Assembly (NCBI GenBank): GCA_021325365.1
Contig: JAJPHF010000135.1
Coordinates: 62,001-126,000, forward strand
Origin: Pseudomonadota bacterium
GTDB taxonomy: Bacteria > Chloroflexota > UBA6077 > JAJPHF01
DNA length: 64,000 nucleotides
Direction of reading: 5' to 3'
Shown: positions 1 through 8,197 of the stretch, one piece after another
Numbering within the stretch: the stretch's first letter is position 1
Layout of the letters: every line of letters begins with the position of its first letter
Made by a program: the position numbers and the translations under genes
Notes under the pieces: model-generated
The model's input: the letters and a program-made list of their open reading frames with translations, nothing else
What the model was told of the DNA's origin: nothing
Database searches by the model: none

Positions 1-727
1 GGTAGCTCTTGCCGGCCGAGGCCAGCTCTAGCCAGGCCCAGGCCGTGTCGCCGTCCGCCCAGACGTGCTGGCGGCGTGTCGTGAGCACGCCGGGCGTCCA
101 GCGGCGGTTGCCCTTGTGCAAGGCCAGCCATTCCTCGAGCGTCAGGGCTTCGGCGGCGCGAACCGTGCCGGGCACCGCGGCGTTGTAGAGCTGGAACAAT
201 AGGTGCTCGTCCCCGCGGTGTCGCGGCCGGCCGGCGGCCGGGGCCGCCGGCCGCGGTTGGGCGTCGGGCGCCGCGTGATACAGCGCCGCCCACGTATAGC
301 GCTCGAACCCCGCCCGGGCCGCCACGCTAAGCTGGCTCTCGTCGGGCCCCGTCTCCAGAAACACCCGCCGCGCGCCGCGGCTCGCGGCCTCGCCGCAGAA
401 CCAGCGCAGCAGCTCCTGGGCCACGCCGTCGGAGTCGGCATCCGCCCAAAGGTGACGCACGTCCCAGACCAGGCCGCCGCAGCGGACCCGGGCCACCACC
501 AGGCCGTCGATCCCCTGCTCGCCCACGTGGACCCACGCGCGCCGATGGCCGGTGGGCTGCGCGACGGAGTGGGCGAGCAGGCTCCAGAACGGCATGCGGC
601 CGTCGCCGTCGACGATGCGCGGCCACGACGCCGGGGTGATCTCCACGCACGAGCCGCGGGCGTCAAATGCCCGCAGGCCCACCAGGTGCGTGGGCCGCAG
701 CGCGCGAACGCTCGGCTTTGCCGTCAT
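1..727 (-). CDS. GNAT-like acetyltransferase, 3' end outside window
   Basis: The frame runs from an ATG at 727 to the window edge without a stop, giving about 242 residues, so the C-terminus is missing. The start overlaps the pdxT stop by 4 nt (ATGA), which points to translational coupling. Around residues 60-125 there is a GNAT-like pattern: strand segments IDGLVVARVR and VWDVRHLWAD, a helix RWFCGEAASRGA, then RRVFLETG, and LSVAARAGFERYTW, which resembles the usual 'aGF' end of an acetyl-CoA-binding fold. A second similar half may begin near residue 150. The substrate is unknown. Membership in the family is my inference from the pattern; the existence of the gene is well supported by the overlap and by open coding to the edge. 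Confidence 0.6.
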   Translation of the reverse strand, partial: MTAKPSVRALRPTHLVGLRAFDARGSCVEITPASWPRIVDGDGRMPFWSLLAHSVAQPTGHRRAWVHVGEQGIDGLVVARVRCGGLVWDVRHLWADADSDGVAQELLRWFCGEAASRGARRVFLETGPDESQLSVAARAGFERYTWAALYHAAPDAQPRPAAPAAGRPRHRGDEHLLFQLYNAAVPGTVRAAEALTLEEWLALHKGNRRWTPGVLTTRRQHVWADGDTAWAWLELASAGKSY

Positions 728-1326
728 GAGACCGCCAGTCGGTTTCCTGACCCGGCCACGACGTGCTCGAGAAAGTAGCGGTGGAAGCGCGCATCCCCCG
801 TCAGCTCGGGGTGGAAGGTAGTCACTAGCAAGTTGCCCTCGCGCGCCGCGACGACCGTGCCGTCTTCCAGCCGCGCGAGCGCGTCTACTGCAGGCCCCAC
901 CCAGTCGATGCGGGGCGCGCGAATGAACACTGCCCGCAGCGGCGGGGCGCCGAGGACTGGTACGGACAGGTCCATTTCGAAGCTGTCGACCTGCCGCCCA
1001 TAAGCGTTCCGAGTGACGCCGATATCCATCAGCCCCAGCGGCGGGGCCGGGGCGCCGTCGACCTCGCGCGCGAGCAGGATGCAGCCCGCGCACGTGCCGT
1101 ACACGGGAAACCCCGTGGCCATCCGCTCACGTAGCGGCTCCGCCAGCTCGTAGGCCGCCAGCAGGCGCCGTATCGTGGTGCTCTCGCCCCCGGGGATGAC
1201 GAGCCCGTCGAGCCCTGCCAGCTGCTCCGGCCGGCGCACCGCGCGCGCCGCCGCGCCGGCCGCGCCAAGCGCCGCGAGATGCTCGCGGAAATCGCCCTGC
1301 AGCGCGAGTACGCCGACGTTCCGCAT
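724..1326 (-). CDS. pdxT: Pyridoxal 5'-phosphate synthase glutaminase subunit PdxT
   Basis: A 200-residue class I glutamine amidotransferase that releases ammonia from glutamine and passes it to PdxS for direct synthesis of pyridoxal phosphate. Visible family features are the N-terminal VGVLALQGDF, the GGEST loop at residues 46-50, the nucleophile in GTCAGC (Cys79) and the His-Glu partners in FHPEL near the C-terminus. Length is normal for PdxT. It lies 1 nt downstream of pdxS on the same strand, so the two are surely co-transcribed and made in matching amounts. The stop overlaps the start of the acetyltransferase gene. Confidence 0.97.
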   Translation of the reverse strand: MRNVGVLALQGDFREHLAALGAAGAAARAVRRPEQLAGLDGLVIPGGESTTIRRLLAAYELAEPLRERMATGFPVYGTCAGCILLAREVDGAPAPPLGLMDIGVTRNAYGRQVDSFEMDLSVPVLGAPPLRAVFIRAPRIDWVGPAVDALARLEDGTVVAAREGNLLVTTFHPELTGDARFHRYFLEHVVAGSGNRLAVS

Positions 1327-1327
1327 C

Positions 1328-2209
1328 TCACCAGCCGCGGCCGGCGAGCAGCTCTTCCCGCTTCAGCGTGCCCAGCTCGAGGCCCGGCATCGCCTCGCCC
1401 AGCCCGCGCGACACCTCGGCCAGAATCTTCGGGTCGTTGTAGTGAGTCACCGCCCGCACGATGGCCTGCGCCCGCTGGGCCGGATCGGCCGACTTGAAGA
1501 TGCCCGAGCCGACGAACACGCCGTCCGCGCCAAGCTGCATCATCAGGGCAGCATCGGCGGGGGTTGCCACACCCCCGGCGGCGAAGTTCACCACGGGCAG
1601 CGCCCCCTGCTCGGCCACCTGCACCAGCAGCTCGTAGGGCGCCCCGAGCGTCTTGGCCTCGGCCATCAGCTCCTCGCGCGGGAGGCTCTTCACGCGGCGG
1701 ATGCCGTCCTGCACCGCGCGCATGTGGCGCACGGCCTCGACGATGTTGCCCGTGCCGGCCTCGCCCTTGGTGCGGATCATCGCCGCGCCCTCGCCGATGC
1801 GGCGCAGCGCCTCGCCCAGGTCCCGTGCGCCGCAGACGAACGGCACGTTGAAGGCGCGCTTGTCGACGTGGAACGACTCGTCGGCGGGCGTCAGCACCTC
1901 GCTCTCATCGATATAGTCCACGCCCAGCGCTTCGAGGATCTGCGCCTCCACGAAGTGGCCAATGCGGCACTTCGCCATCACGGGAATGGTGACCGCCTCG
2001 ATAATCCGCGCGATAATGTCTGGGTCGGCCATGCGGGCGACGCCGCCGGCGGCCCGAATGTCGGCGGGCACGCGCTCCAGCGCCATGACCGCGCACGCCC
2101 CGGCCTCTTCGGCAATCCGTGCTTGCTCGGGCGTCACCACGTCCATGATGACCCCGCCCTTGAGCATCTGCGCCAGCCCCGTCTTGACGGTCCCGGTCCC
2201 GCGCTCCAT
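1328..2209 (-). CDS. pdxS: Pyridoxal 5'-phosphate synthase lyase subunit PdxS
   Basis: A 293-residue TIM-barrel synthase that condenses ribose 5-phosphate, glyceraldehyde 3-phosphate and ammonia to pyridoxal phosphate, working in a complex with PdxT. The conserved blocks [27 protein letters not shown] (catalytic lysine) and [10 protein letters not shown] (second lysine) are present, as is the glycine-rich phosphate site near the C-terminus (FVGSGIFKS). I chose the ATG at 2209 because a GGAGGG sits 9 nt before it; an upstream TTG at 2218 would directly abut that Shine-Dalgarno. First gene of the pdxS-pdxT-acetyltransferase operon. Confidence 0.98.
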   Translation of the reverse strand: MERGTGTVKTGLAQMLKGGVIMDVVTPEQARIAEEAGACAVMALERVPADIRAAGGVARMADPDIIARIIEAVTIPVMAKCRIGHFVEAQILEALGVDYIDESEVLTPADESFHVDKRAFNVPFVCGARDLGEALRRIGEGAAMIRTKGEAGTGNIVEAVRHMRAVQDGIRRVKSLPREELMAEAKTLGAPYELLVQVAEQGALPVVNFAAGGVATPADAALMMQLGADGVFVGSGIFKSADPAQRAQAIVRAVTHYNDPKILAEVSRGLGEAMPGLELGTLKREELLAGRGW

Positions 2210-2246
2210 GCTTCTCAACCCTCCGGCCCTGCCCTGGACGGCAAGG

Positions 2247-2264
2247 GGCGTCTAGGTAGACGCC
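2247..2264. promoter_or_regulatory. 18-bp palindrome in the pdxS leader
   Basis: GGCGTCTA-GG-TAGACGCC is a perfect inverted repeat with 8-bp arms. It lies 12 nt downstream of the likely pdxS -10 box and about 38 nt before the pdxS start. It could be an operator for a dimeric regulator or a leader hairpin. No pdx regulator gene is in view. Confidence 0.45.
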
Positions 2265-2275
2265 AGCTTGTTAGA

Positions 2276-2304
2276 ATTGTACACGCCGCTCCGGGACCCC
2301 GCAA
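2276..2304 (-). promoter_or_regulatory. Probable promoter of the pdxST operon
   Basis: On the minus strand TACAAT (2281-2276) is preceded after 17 nt by TTGCGG (2304-2299). The -10 is strong and the -35 matches at TTG only. Position fits transcription of pdxS. Confidence 0.5.
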
Positions 2305-2314
2305 CCGGCCGCGT

Positions 2315-2343
2315 TTGACAGCCGCTCGGGCGGGCGCTACAAT
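2315..2343 (+). promoter_or_regulatory. Sigma-70 promoter of the trkA pair
   Basis: TTGACA (2315-2320) and TACAAT (2338-2343) are separated by exactly 17 nt, a near-consensus housekeeping promoter pointing to the two TrkA genes. It is divergent from the pdxST promoter. Confidence 0.8.
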
Positions 2344-2474
2344 GACCGGTCGCGCCATTCCTGGCGGCAATCGACCCGCGCCAAATTTTCGCGCGGTAGG
2401 ACTCGCGATTGCGGCGCCGGCCGCGAGCCGCGGGCCGCCCCACACACGGCGCCGCGGGAGGGAGCGTTCGCACG

Positions 2475-2891
2475 ATGTTTGCCATCATCATGGGCTGCGG
2501 CCGGGTGGGCGCCCGACTGGCCAACCTCCTGGCCGGTCAAGGGCACGAGGTGACCGTGCTGGACGTGAACAGCCAGGCGTTCTGGCGGCTGGGGCCCGAC
2601 TTCCCGGGCACGACGATGCTGGGCAACGGCATCGACGTGGACGTGCTGCGGCGCGCGGGCATCGAGCGCGCCGATGCCTTCGCCGCCACCACGCAGGGCG
2701 ACAATCGCAACATCATGGCATCGCAGATCGCCAAGCACATCTTCAACGTGCCCAAAGTCGTCACCCGCATCTACGACCCAATCCGCCAGGACACCTACGC
2801 CGAGCTGGGCCTGGAAACCGTTTCGCCGACCGTGCTGGGAGCGGCCGCGCTGCTCAGCGCCATCACGGACCAGGACGACGGGAAGGAATAA
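2475..2891 (+). CDS. TrkA-N (RCK) NAD-binding protein, single domain
   Basis: A 138-residue protein made of one RCK-N Rossmann domain, MGCGRVGARLANLLAGQGH followed by TVLDVN, the dinucleotide-binding GxGxxG and the acidic strand end. RCK proteins gate K+ channels or Trk/Ktr uptake systems in response to nucleotides. It lacks the RCK-C domain that its downstream neighbour has, so the two probably form a hetero-oligomer. The ATG at 2475 follows a GGAGGGAG; the open frame upstream of it is not coding-like. The next gene starts 3 nt after its stop. No TrkH/KtrB membrane subunit is present in the window. Confidence 0.9.
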   Translation: MFAIIMGCGRVGARLANLLAGQGHEVTVLDVNSQAFWRLGPDFPGTTMLGNGIDVDVLRRAGIERADAFAATTQGDNRNIMASQIAKHIFNVPKVVTRIYDPIRQDTYAELGLETVSPTVLGAAALLSAITDQDDGKE

Positions 2892-2894
2892 CGC

Positions 2895-3557
2895 ATGTAC
2901 GCGATCGTCGCGGGCGGCGGCAAGGTCGGCTACTATCTTGCGAAGGAGCTGGTCGAGCAGGGCCACGAGGTGCTGGTCATCGAGCGCGACAGCAAGCAGT
3001 GCGCGATCATCCAGGAAGACCTCGGCGACATCGTCATGCAGGGCGACGCCGCCGAGGCGAGCGTGCTCGCCGAAGCGGGCACGGCGCGAGCCGACGTGAT
3101 GGTCGCCGTGACCGGCGACGACGAGGACAACCTGGTCATCTGCCAGGTCGCGAAAAAGCGGTTCCGAGCGCCCCGCACGATCGCGCGCATCAACAACCCC
3201 AAGAACGAGCAGATCTTCCGCATGCTCGGCATCGACGCGACCGTCAGCAGCACCGACGTGATTCTCGGCGTGCTGGAGCAAGAGCTGCCGGCGCACGCCG
3301 TGATCCCGCTGCTGCGCTTGCGGCACGCCGACGTCGAGGTGGTAAAGACCGTGCTGGACGACCAGGCGCCGGTCGTCGGCCGACCGCTCCGCGACCTGAG
3401 CCTGCCGGCTGATTGCGCGATCGTGCTGCTCGTCCGCGGCGGGACGCCGATCTTCCCGAACCCGGACACCCGCCTGACCGCCGGCGACGAGGTGATCGCC
3501 GTCACGACCACCCGGAGCGAGGCGCGGCTGCGCGACGTGCTCTGGGCCGGACGCTAG
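2895..3557 (+). CDS. trkA: TrkA family K+ uptake regulator (RCK-N plus RCK-C)
   Basis: A 220-residue peripheral K+ transport regulator. Residues 1-125 form the nucleotide-binding domain (MYAIVAGGGKVGYYLAKEL, then VIERD as the acidic strand end, and VTGDDEDNLVICQVAK). Residues about 135-220 form an RCK-C/TrkA-C ligand domain ending in EVIAVTTTRSEARLRDVL. It starts 3 nt after the upstream RCK gene, with a GGAAGGAA ribosome site inside the previous stop region, so the pair is one operon. This is the usual full-length KtrA/TrkA half-size form. Its membrane partner must be encoded elsewhere. Confidence 0.93.
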   Translation: MYAIVAGGGKVGYYLAKELVEQGHEVLVIERDSKQCAIIQEDLGDIVMQGDAAEASVLAEAGTARADVMVAVTGDDEDNLVICQVAKKRFRAPRTIARINNPKNEQIFRMLGIDATVSSTDVILGVLEQELPAHAVIPLLRLRHADVEVVKTVLDDQAPVVGRPLRDLSLPADCAIVLLVRGGTPIFPNPDTRLTAGDEVIAVTTTRSEARLRDVLWAGR

Positions 3558-3558
3558 T

Positions 3559-3591
3559 GCGACCCGCCCACGGCACCCGTGAGCGGGTCGC
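3559..3591. terminator. Hairpin between convergent trkA and HNH genes
   Basis: GCGACCCGC and GCGGGTCGC form a 9-bp stem around a 15-nt loop directly after the trkA stop. There is no T-run, but the location between convergent genes suggests a two-way terminator. Confidence 0.55.
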
Positions 3592-3612
3592 AGGCCCAGC
3601 CGGCCGGGCCGT

Positions 3613-4131
3613 CTAGCCGGCCTTCTCCTTCTCCCAGCCCGGGATGAACTTGCGCCACTCGTCGTTCGCGTCCAGGTACTGGTGGAACAGGTAGTAGCTG
3701 CTGGCGCGCGGCTCGACGGGCGGCCGCCGCAGCACCATGCGCGCCTCCTCCAGGCTCTTCCCGCCCTTGCGGTGGTTGCAGCTCCGGCAGGCGCTGACCA
3801 GGTTGTCCCAGACGTGTCGGCCGCCGCGGTGGCGCGGGATCAGGTGGTCGAGGGTGAGCTCTTTCGACTTGGTGCCGCAATACTGACAGGTAAAGTTATC
3901 GCGGAGAAACACTTCGCGGCGCGTTAGGCGGACGCGCGGACGGGGGCGCTTCACCAAGGAAACCAGGCGAATGACCGAGGGCCGCGGCAGGCTGCGCGTG
4001 GGCGTGCGGATTGCGCCCACGCCATGCTCCAGCATCTCGGCCTTGCCGCGATCCAGGAGCACCACCGCGCGGCGGGCGTTGCAGACGTTGATCGGCTCGT
4101 AGTTCTGATTCAGCACTAAGACCGTGTTCAC
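3613..4131 (-). CDS. HNH endonuclease family protein
   Basis: About 172 residues with an HNH nuclease core in the C-terminal half: a CQYCG zinc pair, LTLDHLIPRHRGG, then DNLVSACRSCNHRKGG. The N-terminal part (TVLVLNQNYEPINV, RAVVLL) is typical of a widespread family of small HNH proteins of unknown role in monoderm bacteria. The GTG at 4131 has a GGAGG 5 nt upstream and lies downstream of a clear promoter, whereas the longer frame would start at a TTG inside the promoter -35 box. Function in the cell is unknown; DNA binding and nicking are inferred from the fold. Confidence 0.88.
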   Translation of the reverse strand: MNTVLVLNQNYEPINVCNARRAVVLLDRGKAEMLEHGVGAIRTPTRSLPRPSVIRLVSLVKRPRPRVRLTRREVFLRDNFTCQYCGTKSKELTLDHLIPRHRGGRHVWDNLVSACRSCNHRKGGKSLEEARMVLRRPPVEPRASSYYLFHQYLDANDEWRKFIPGWEKEKAG

Positions 4132-4216
4132 TCCCGCCTCCGGACCTGCGCGACCTCCTGGGGCCAGCCCCACGCGGCACAGCGCTTCCCGCGGTCCCGG
4201 GGCTGTATTCGGCAAA

Positions 4217-4245
4217 ATCATAGCATCGGGGTAACGTCCAATCAA
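4217..4245 (-). promoter_or_regulatory. Promoter of the HNH gene
   Basis: Minus-strand TTGATT (4245-4240), 17-nt spacer, TATGAT (4222-4217). The start of transcription would fall near 4210, about 80 nt before the GTG at 4131. Confidence 0.7.
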
Positions 4246-4311
4246 CTGAACCGGCCCGCGAATGCCGCCAACCTGCGCGCCTACGCAAGGGGCGGATGAG
4301 CCGCGCCGGGC

Positions 4312-4869
4312 TCATGGCCCCTCCGGCTCCCACGCCAGACGGCGCACGTCCACCCCGAGCCCGGCAATTACCAGATACGTCCGGCCGGCGGCGGCGGCGA
4401 GGCGCTGGTTGGCGTCGCCGAGGAGGTCGAGGTACCGGCGGCCCAGGGGCGCGAGCGGCAGCAGCCCCAGGCCGCTCTCGCCGCTTACAGCAATGACGTG
4501 TAGGTGGCGCTCCCGCACCAGCCCCAACAGCCCGCCGAGCGCATGGTCAAGGCGGCTCGCCGCGCTCCCCGCCTCCCCCTCGGCGAGCAGTACGTTCGAC
4601 ACCAGCATGCCAACGCAGTCCAGCAGCACGACCTGCCCGGCGCGGGCGGCTCCCGCGATGGCGGCCACCGGATCGAGGGGCGCTTCAATCGTCGCCCACG
4701 TGGCCGGGCGACGCGCCCGGTGGGCGGCGATGCGCGCCGCCATCTCGGCGTCGCCCGCCTGCCCGGTCGCGACGTAGAGCACGGGGCCGCCGTGGGCCGC
4801 AGCCAGGCGTTCGGCGAACGCCGACTTGCCGCTTCGCACGCCGCCGAGCACCAACACTAGCTCGCCCAA
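4312..4869 (-). CDS. cobU: Adenosylcobinamide kinase / guanylyltransferase
   Basis: About 185 residues. CobU/CobP phosphorylates adenosylcobinamide and transfers GMP to it, the step before cobalamin assembly or salvage. Seen are the P-loop GGVRSGKS near the N-terminus, ATGQAGDAEMAARIAAHRAR with RPATWATIEAP, the LLDC strand, and the C-terminal ESGLGLLPLAPLGRRYLDLLG with NQRLAAAAG. I favour the TTG at 4869, preceded by GAGAGGAG; a GTG at 4902 would add 11 residues. It is the only cobalamin gene in the window, and the B12-dependent metH lies further along. It sits 157 nt downstream of priA on the same strand. Confidence 0.92.
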   Translation of the reverse strand: MGELVLVLGGVRSGKSAFAERLAAAHGGPVLYVATGQAGDAEMAARIAAHRARRPATWATIEAPLDPVAAIAGAARAGQVVLLDCVGMLVSNVLLAEGEAGSAASRLDHALGGLLGLVRERHLHVIAVSGESGLGLLPLAPLGRRYLDLLGDANQRLAAAAGRTYLVIAGLGVDVRRLAWEPEGP

Positions 4870-5025
4870 CGCGCTCCTCTCTTCACGCGCGGCGCCGCCC
4901 ACCGCTAGCGCAGGCCGTGGACGGATCAGTGCCCGCGGCGCTGATCGCCGCGCGGCTGGCGGTTCTCAGATACCCTGCCGTCCGTCCAGGCGCTGGGCAG
5001 CGCGACGTTGCCCCACGCCATACTG

Positions 5026-7308
5026 TTACAGCAGGCTGGTGGGGTCTACGTCCACGGTCCAGCCCGACGGCAGTGCGGCTGCCGCCAGCAACCGCTCCGG
5101 CGCGGGCGCCGCGACCACGATCTGCCAGCGATAGCGGCCGCGCAGGCGCCGCAGGTACGCGGGCGCCGGCCCGATGAGCTGCGCCGCCTGCGCGCTGGCG
5201 CTGGCCTCCGCCCGCAGCGCGCGCAGCACACGCCCGCACTCGCGCCAGCAGCGCGCTTCGTCCGAGTCGCTAAAGATCAAGCGGGCCAGGCGGCGAAACG
5301 GCGGGTAGGCGTGCGTTCGCCGGAAGGCCAGCTCGCGCTCCCAGAAGCCCGCGTAGTCGTGGAGGCGCGCGGCCTGAATGGCGTAGTGCTGCGGCGAATA
5401 CGTCTGGACGATGACCTGGCCCGGCTGCTGGCCACGGCCGGCGCGCCCGGCGACCTGGGTCAGGAGCTGGAACGCCCGCTCGCCGGCGCGGTAGTCCGGC
5501 AGGTGCAGGCTCGCGTCGGCCAGCACGACGCCGACGAGCGTGACCGATGGAAAGTCCAGCCCCTTCGCCACCATCTGGGTGCCCACCAGGATGTCGGCGG
5601 CGCCGCTGGCGAACTGGTCCCACAGGCGGTCGTGGGCGCCGCGCTGGGCGGCGGTGTCCCGGTCCCAGCGCAGCAGCCGGGCGCGCGGGAAGTGGCGCCG
5701 CACCTCGTCGGCGACGCGCTGGGTGCCGGCCCCGAGGTAGCGGATGCGGCGCCCGCCGCAGCCGGGGCAGCGCTCCGGCGCACGCCGCCGCCGGTTACAG
5801 TGGTGGCAGAGCAGGCGGTCCAGGTCGCCATGATAGATCATCGGCAGCAGGCAGTCGTCGCAGGACACCGTGTAGCCGCAGTCGCGGCAGATCACGCACG
5901 TCGCGGTGCCGCGCCGGTTCAGGAACAGGATCGCCTGGTGGCCCAGGTCCAGCACGCGCGCCAGCTCGCCGAGCAGCGCCCGACTGAACATGCCCGTGTT
6001 CCCGGCGGCCAGCTCGGCGCGCAGATCCACCACCTGCACGCGCGGCAGGTCCGGTCGTGGCGGCGCGGCGCTCGCGGGCGCGGCGCCATCCGACATGGGC
6101 GCGGCGCTGGTGGCGCCTGGCACGACGACGGCCGCCCGCGCGGCCGGCTCCGCGGGGGGCAGGTAGCGACGGGGCAGCGTCAGCAGGCGGTGCGCGCCCT
6201 CCCGCGCCCGCCAGTAGGTCTCCACGTCCGGCGTGGCGCTGCCCAGCACCACCACCGCGCCCGCCAACTCCCCCAGCTTCAGCGCCAGCTCGCGGGCGTG
6301 GTAGGTAGGCGACACGTCTTGCTGCTTGTACGCGGCCTCGTGCTCCTCGTCTACCAGCACGAGCCCCACGTCCCCCAGCGGCGTGAACAGCGCCGACCGC
6401 GCGCCCACGACGACGCGCGCCTGGCCGCTCGCGATGCGCGCCCAGGACTCGCGCTGCTCGGTCGGGCGCCGCTCGCTGTGGACGACGGCGACCAGCCCGG
6501 GGAACCACTCGGCGAAGCGCCGCTCGGCCGCGGGCACCAGGCTGATGTCGCTCACCAGCACCAGCACCTGCCGGCCCTGCTGCACGGCGTGCCGCGCCGC
6601 GTGCAGGTAGACGTGCGTCTTGCCGCTGCCGGTGACGCCGTGCAGCAGAAAGCTGGCGAACGCACGCGCGTCGAGCGCATCGCGCAGCGCCGCGTAGGCA
6701 TCGTGCTGCGCCAGCGTCAGCGCCGACCCAAGCGCCGGCAGCGAGATCGGTCCTTGCTCCTCCCACAGGGGAAGCGCGTCCGGCAAGACGGCCTGCAAGA
6801 CGCCGGCGCGGAGCAGGTCGGCCACCACGGCGACGCGGGCCAGCTCGGCGGCTTCGGCCAGCGCGAGCGAGCGGCGACGCCGAAACGCCGCGGCCAGCCG
6901 GTCCGCGCCGGCGTGCCCGGCCAGCGTCGCGAGGGTGTCGGGGGCGGGGCGCACGCGCGGCGCCGCGCGCGCGCCGGCCGGCAGGAAGCCGCTCAGCGCC
7001 TCGGCAAGGCTACAGGCGTAGCGCTCGGCCAGCCAGGCCGCCAGCGCCATCTGGCGCGCGCCCAAGAGCGGTCGATCGCCGAGGATGGCGAGCAGCGGTC
7101 GCGTGGGAAACGCAGGTGGGAACACGCCCACGCGCACCACCACGCCCACTTCGGCGCGCTGCTGGAGCGGCGCCCACACCACCTGGCCCGGCCGCGGCGT
7201 CCAGGCCCGCGGCACCGCGTAGGTGAGCAGCCGCCCGAGACGCGCGGTACGGGCCTGGAGCGCCACTTCCACGTAGGGGGTGGTGGGCTGCGTCAGACGA
7301 TCACCCAC
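5026..7308 (-). CDS. priA: Primosomal replication restart helicase PriA
   Basis: A 760-residue superfamily 2 helicase that reloads the replisome at stalled forks. It has an N-terminal 3'-DNA-binding domain, Walker A GVTGSGKT near residue 225, DEEH as the Walker B box, helicase motif GSATP, a zinc-binding insertion with paired cysteines (CVICRDCGY, SCDDC, CHHC, CPGCGG) and the late motifs VGTQMVAKGLDF and QVAGRAGRG. The usual PEISLTP motif appears as SDISLVP, a modest divergence. The GTG start at 7308 overlaps gmk by 16 nt; a GTG at 7272 is also possible. Likely co-transcribed with gmk. Confidence 0.96.
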   Translation of the reverse strand: MGDRLTQPTTPYVEVALQARTARLGRLLTYAVPRAWTPRPGQVVWAPLQQRAEVGVVVRVGVFPPAFPTRPLLAILGDRPLLGARQMALAAWLAERYACSLAEALSGFLPAGARAAPRVRPAPDTLATLAGHAGADRLAAAFRRRRSLALAEAAELARVAVVADLLRAGVLQAVLPDALPLWEEQGPISLPALGSALTLAQHDAYAALRDALDARAFASFLLHGVTGSGKTHVYLHAARHAVQQGRQVLVLVSDISLVPAAERRFAEWFPGLVAVVHSERRPTEQRESWARIASGQARVVVGARSALFTPLGDVGLVLVDEEHEAAYKQQDVSPTYHARELALKLGELAGAVVVLGSATPDVETYWRAREGAHRLLTLPRRYLPPAEPAARAAVVVPGATSAAPMSDGAAPASAAPPRPDLPRVQVVDLRAELAAGNTGMFSRALLGELARVLDLGHQAILFLNRRGTATCVICRDCGYTVSCDDCLLPMIYHGDLDRLLCHHCNRRRRAPERCPGCGGRRIRYLGAGTQRVADEVRRHFPRARLLRWDRDTAAQRGAHDRLWDQFASGAADILVGTQMVAKGLDFPSVTLVGVVLADASLHLPDYRAGERAFQLLTQVAGRAGRGQQPGQVIVQTYSPQHYAIQAARLHDYAGFWERELAFRRTHAYPPFRRLARLIFSDSDEARCWRECGRVLRALRAEASASAQAAQLIGPAPAYLRRLRGRYRWQIVVAAPAPERLLAAAALPSGWTVDVDPTSLL

Positions 7309-7967
7309 CGCGGCTCGACCTTACAGCGCTCGGCGAGCACGATCGCCCGCACGGCGGCGACCGACTCCGCGAGACAGCCTTGCCGGTTCACTACCACGTA
7401 GTCGAACTGCGGCAGCGCCTCCATCTCCCGCCGCGCGTTGGCCAGCCGCAGCGCCATCTCGTCCGCGGTCTCGGTGCCGCGCTCCTGGAGGCGCGGGGAT
7501 AGATCGTCGATCGACTCGGGCGCGAGGAAGACGAGCACCGCGCGCGGCAGGCGCGCGCGCACGCTGGCCGCACCCTGCACGTCCACGCGCATGAAGGGAT
7601 CGAGCCCGCGCGCAAACGCCTGACGCACCTCCTGAAGCGGCACCCCGTAGTAGTTCTCGTGGACCAGCGCCCACTCCAGCAGCTCACCCGCGTCCCGCAT
7701 GCCCTGGAACTCGTCGCGACCGACGAAGTAGTGGTTGATGCCGTGTGTCTCGCCGGGCCGCTGACGCCGGGTGGTCGCGGTCACGCAGAAGTGGAGGTTG
7801 AGATCCTCGTCGCGGAGGCAGTTCATCACGGAGTCTTTGCCGACGCCCGAGGGCCCAGACAGCACGAAGACCAGGCCCCCATGCTGCGGACGGGGGCTAG
7901 CCACGAGTCGCGCCGCGACGGGGGTGTGGTCCTCGCCGAGCGATGGGGCGCGGCGCGGGTAGGGCAC
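7293..7967 (-). CDS. gmk: Guanylate kinase
   Basis: GMP kinase giving GDP. The P-loop is GPSGVGKDSV, followed by VTATTRRQRPGE and the GMP-binding block HYFVGRDEFQGM, and the lid region RLQERGTETADEM. At 224 residues from the GTG at 7967 it is about 15-20 residues longer at the N-terminus than typical Gmk, so the true start may be one of the later GTG codons before GGLVFVLSG. It overlaps priA and heads that operon. Confidence 0.95.
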   Translation of the reverse strand: MPYPRRAPSLGEDHTPVAARLVASPRPQHGGLVFVLSGPSGVGKDSVMNCLRDEDLNLHFCVTATTRRQRPGETHGINHYFVGRDEFQGMRDAGELLEWALVHENYYGVPLQEVRQAFARGLDPFMRVDVQGAASVRARLPRAVLVFLAPESIDDLSPRLQERGTETADEMALRLANARREMEALPQFDYVVVNRQGCLAESVAAVRAIVLAERCKVEPRWVIV

Positions 7968-8070
7968 GCAGAAGCGTGGGCACCTTCCTGCTCGACTCCT
8001 TCCGCGACCGGCCGGCCGGCGTGCGCGCCAGGCACCTGGGAGCAGGACTGGCTCGGCCTGCGTCGCGGCT

Positions 8071-8078
8071 TATTATAT
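8071..8078. promoter_or_regulatory. A+T-rich -10 element between gmk and rqcH
   Basis: TATTATAT stands out in GC-rich surroundings. Read on the minus strand it gives TATAAT (8077-8072) for gmk; on the plus strand TATTAT could serve rqcH. No convincing -35 is seen on either side. Confidence 0.45.
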
Positions 8079-8197
8079 GCCTAAGGGCGTGGCCGGGGCC
8101 GCGCCGCGCGGTTCGAAGAGCCGACCGCAGGCGTCGCCTCGCCGACTCAGCTTGAGTAGAGCTGGCCCGCCGCGGCGGGACCGGCACGGGGGACAGA

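Noticed and set aside
5008..7401. Very long open frame antisense to priA (about 800 codons)
   Set aside because: It is a shadow of priA in GC-rich DNA: Arg/His/Gln-rich translation, no family motif, while the opposite strand has all helicase motifs.
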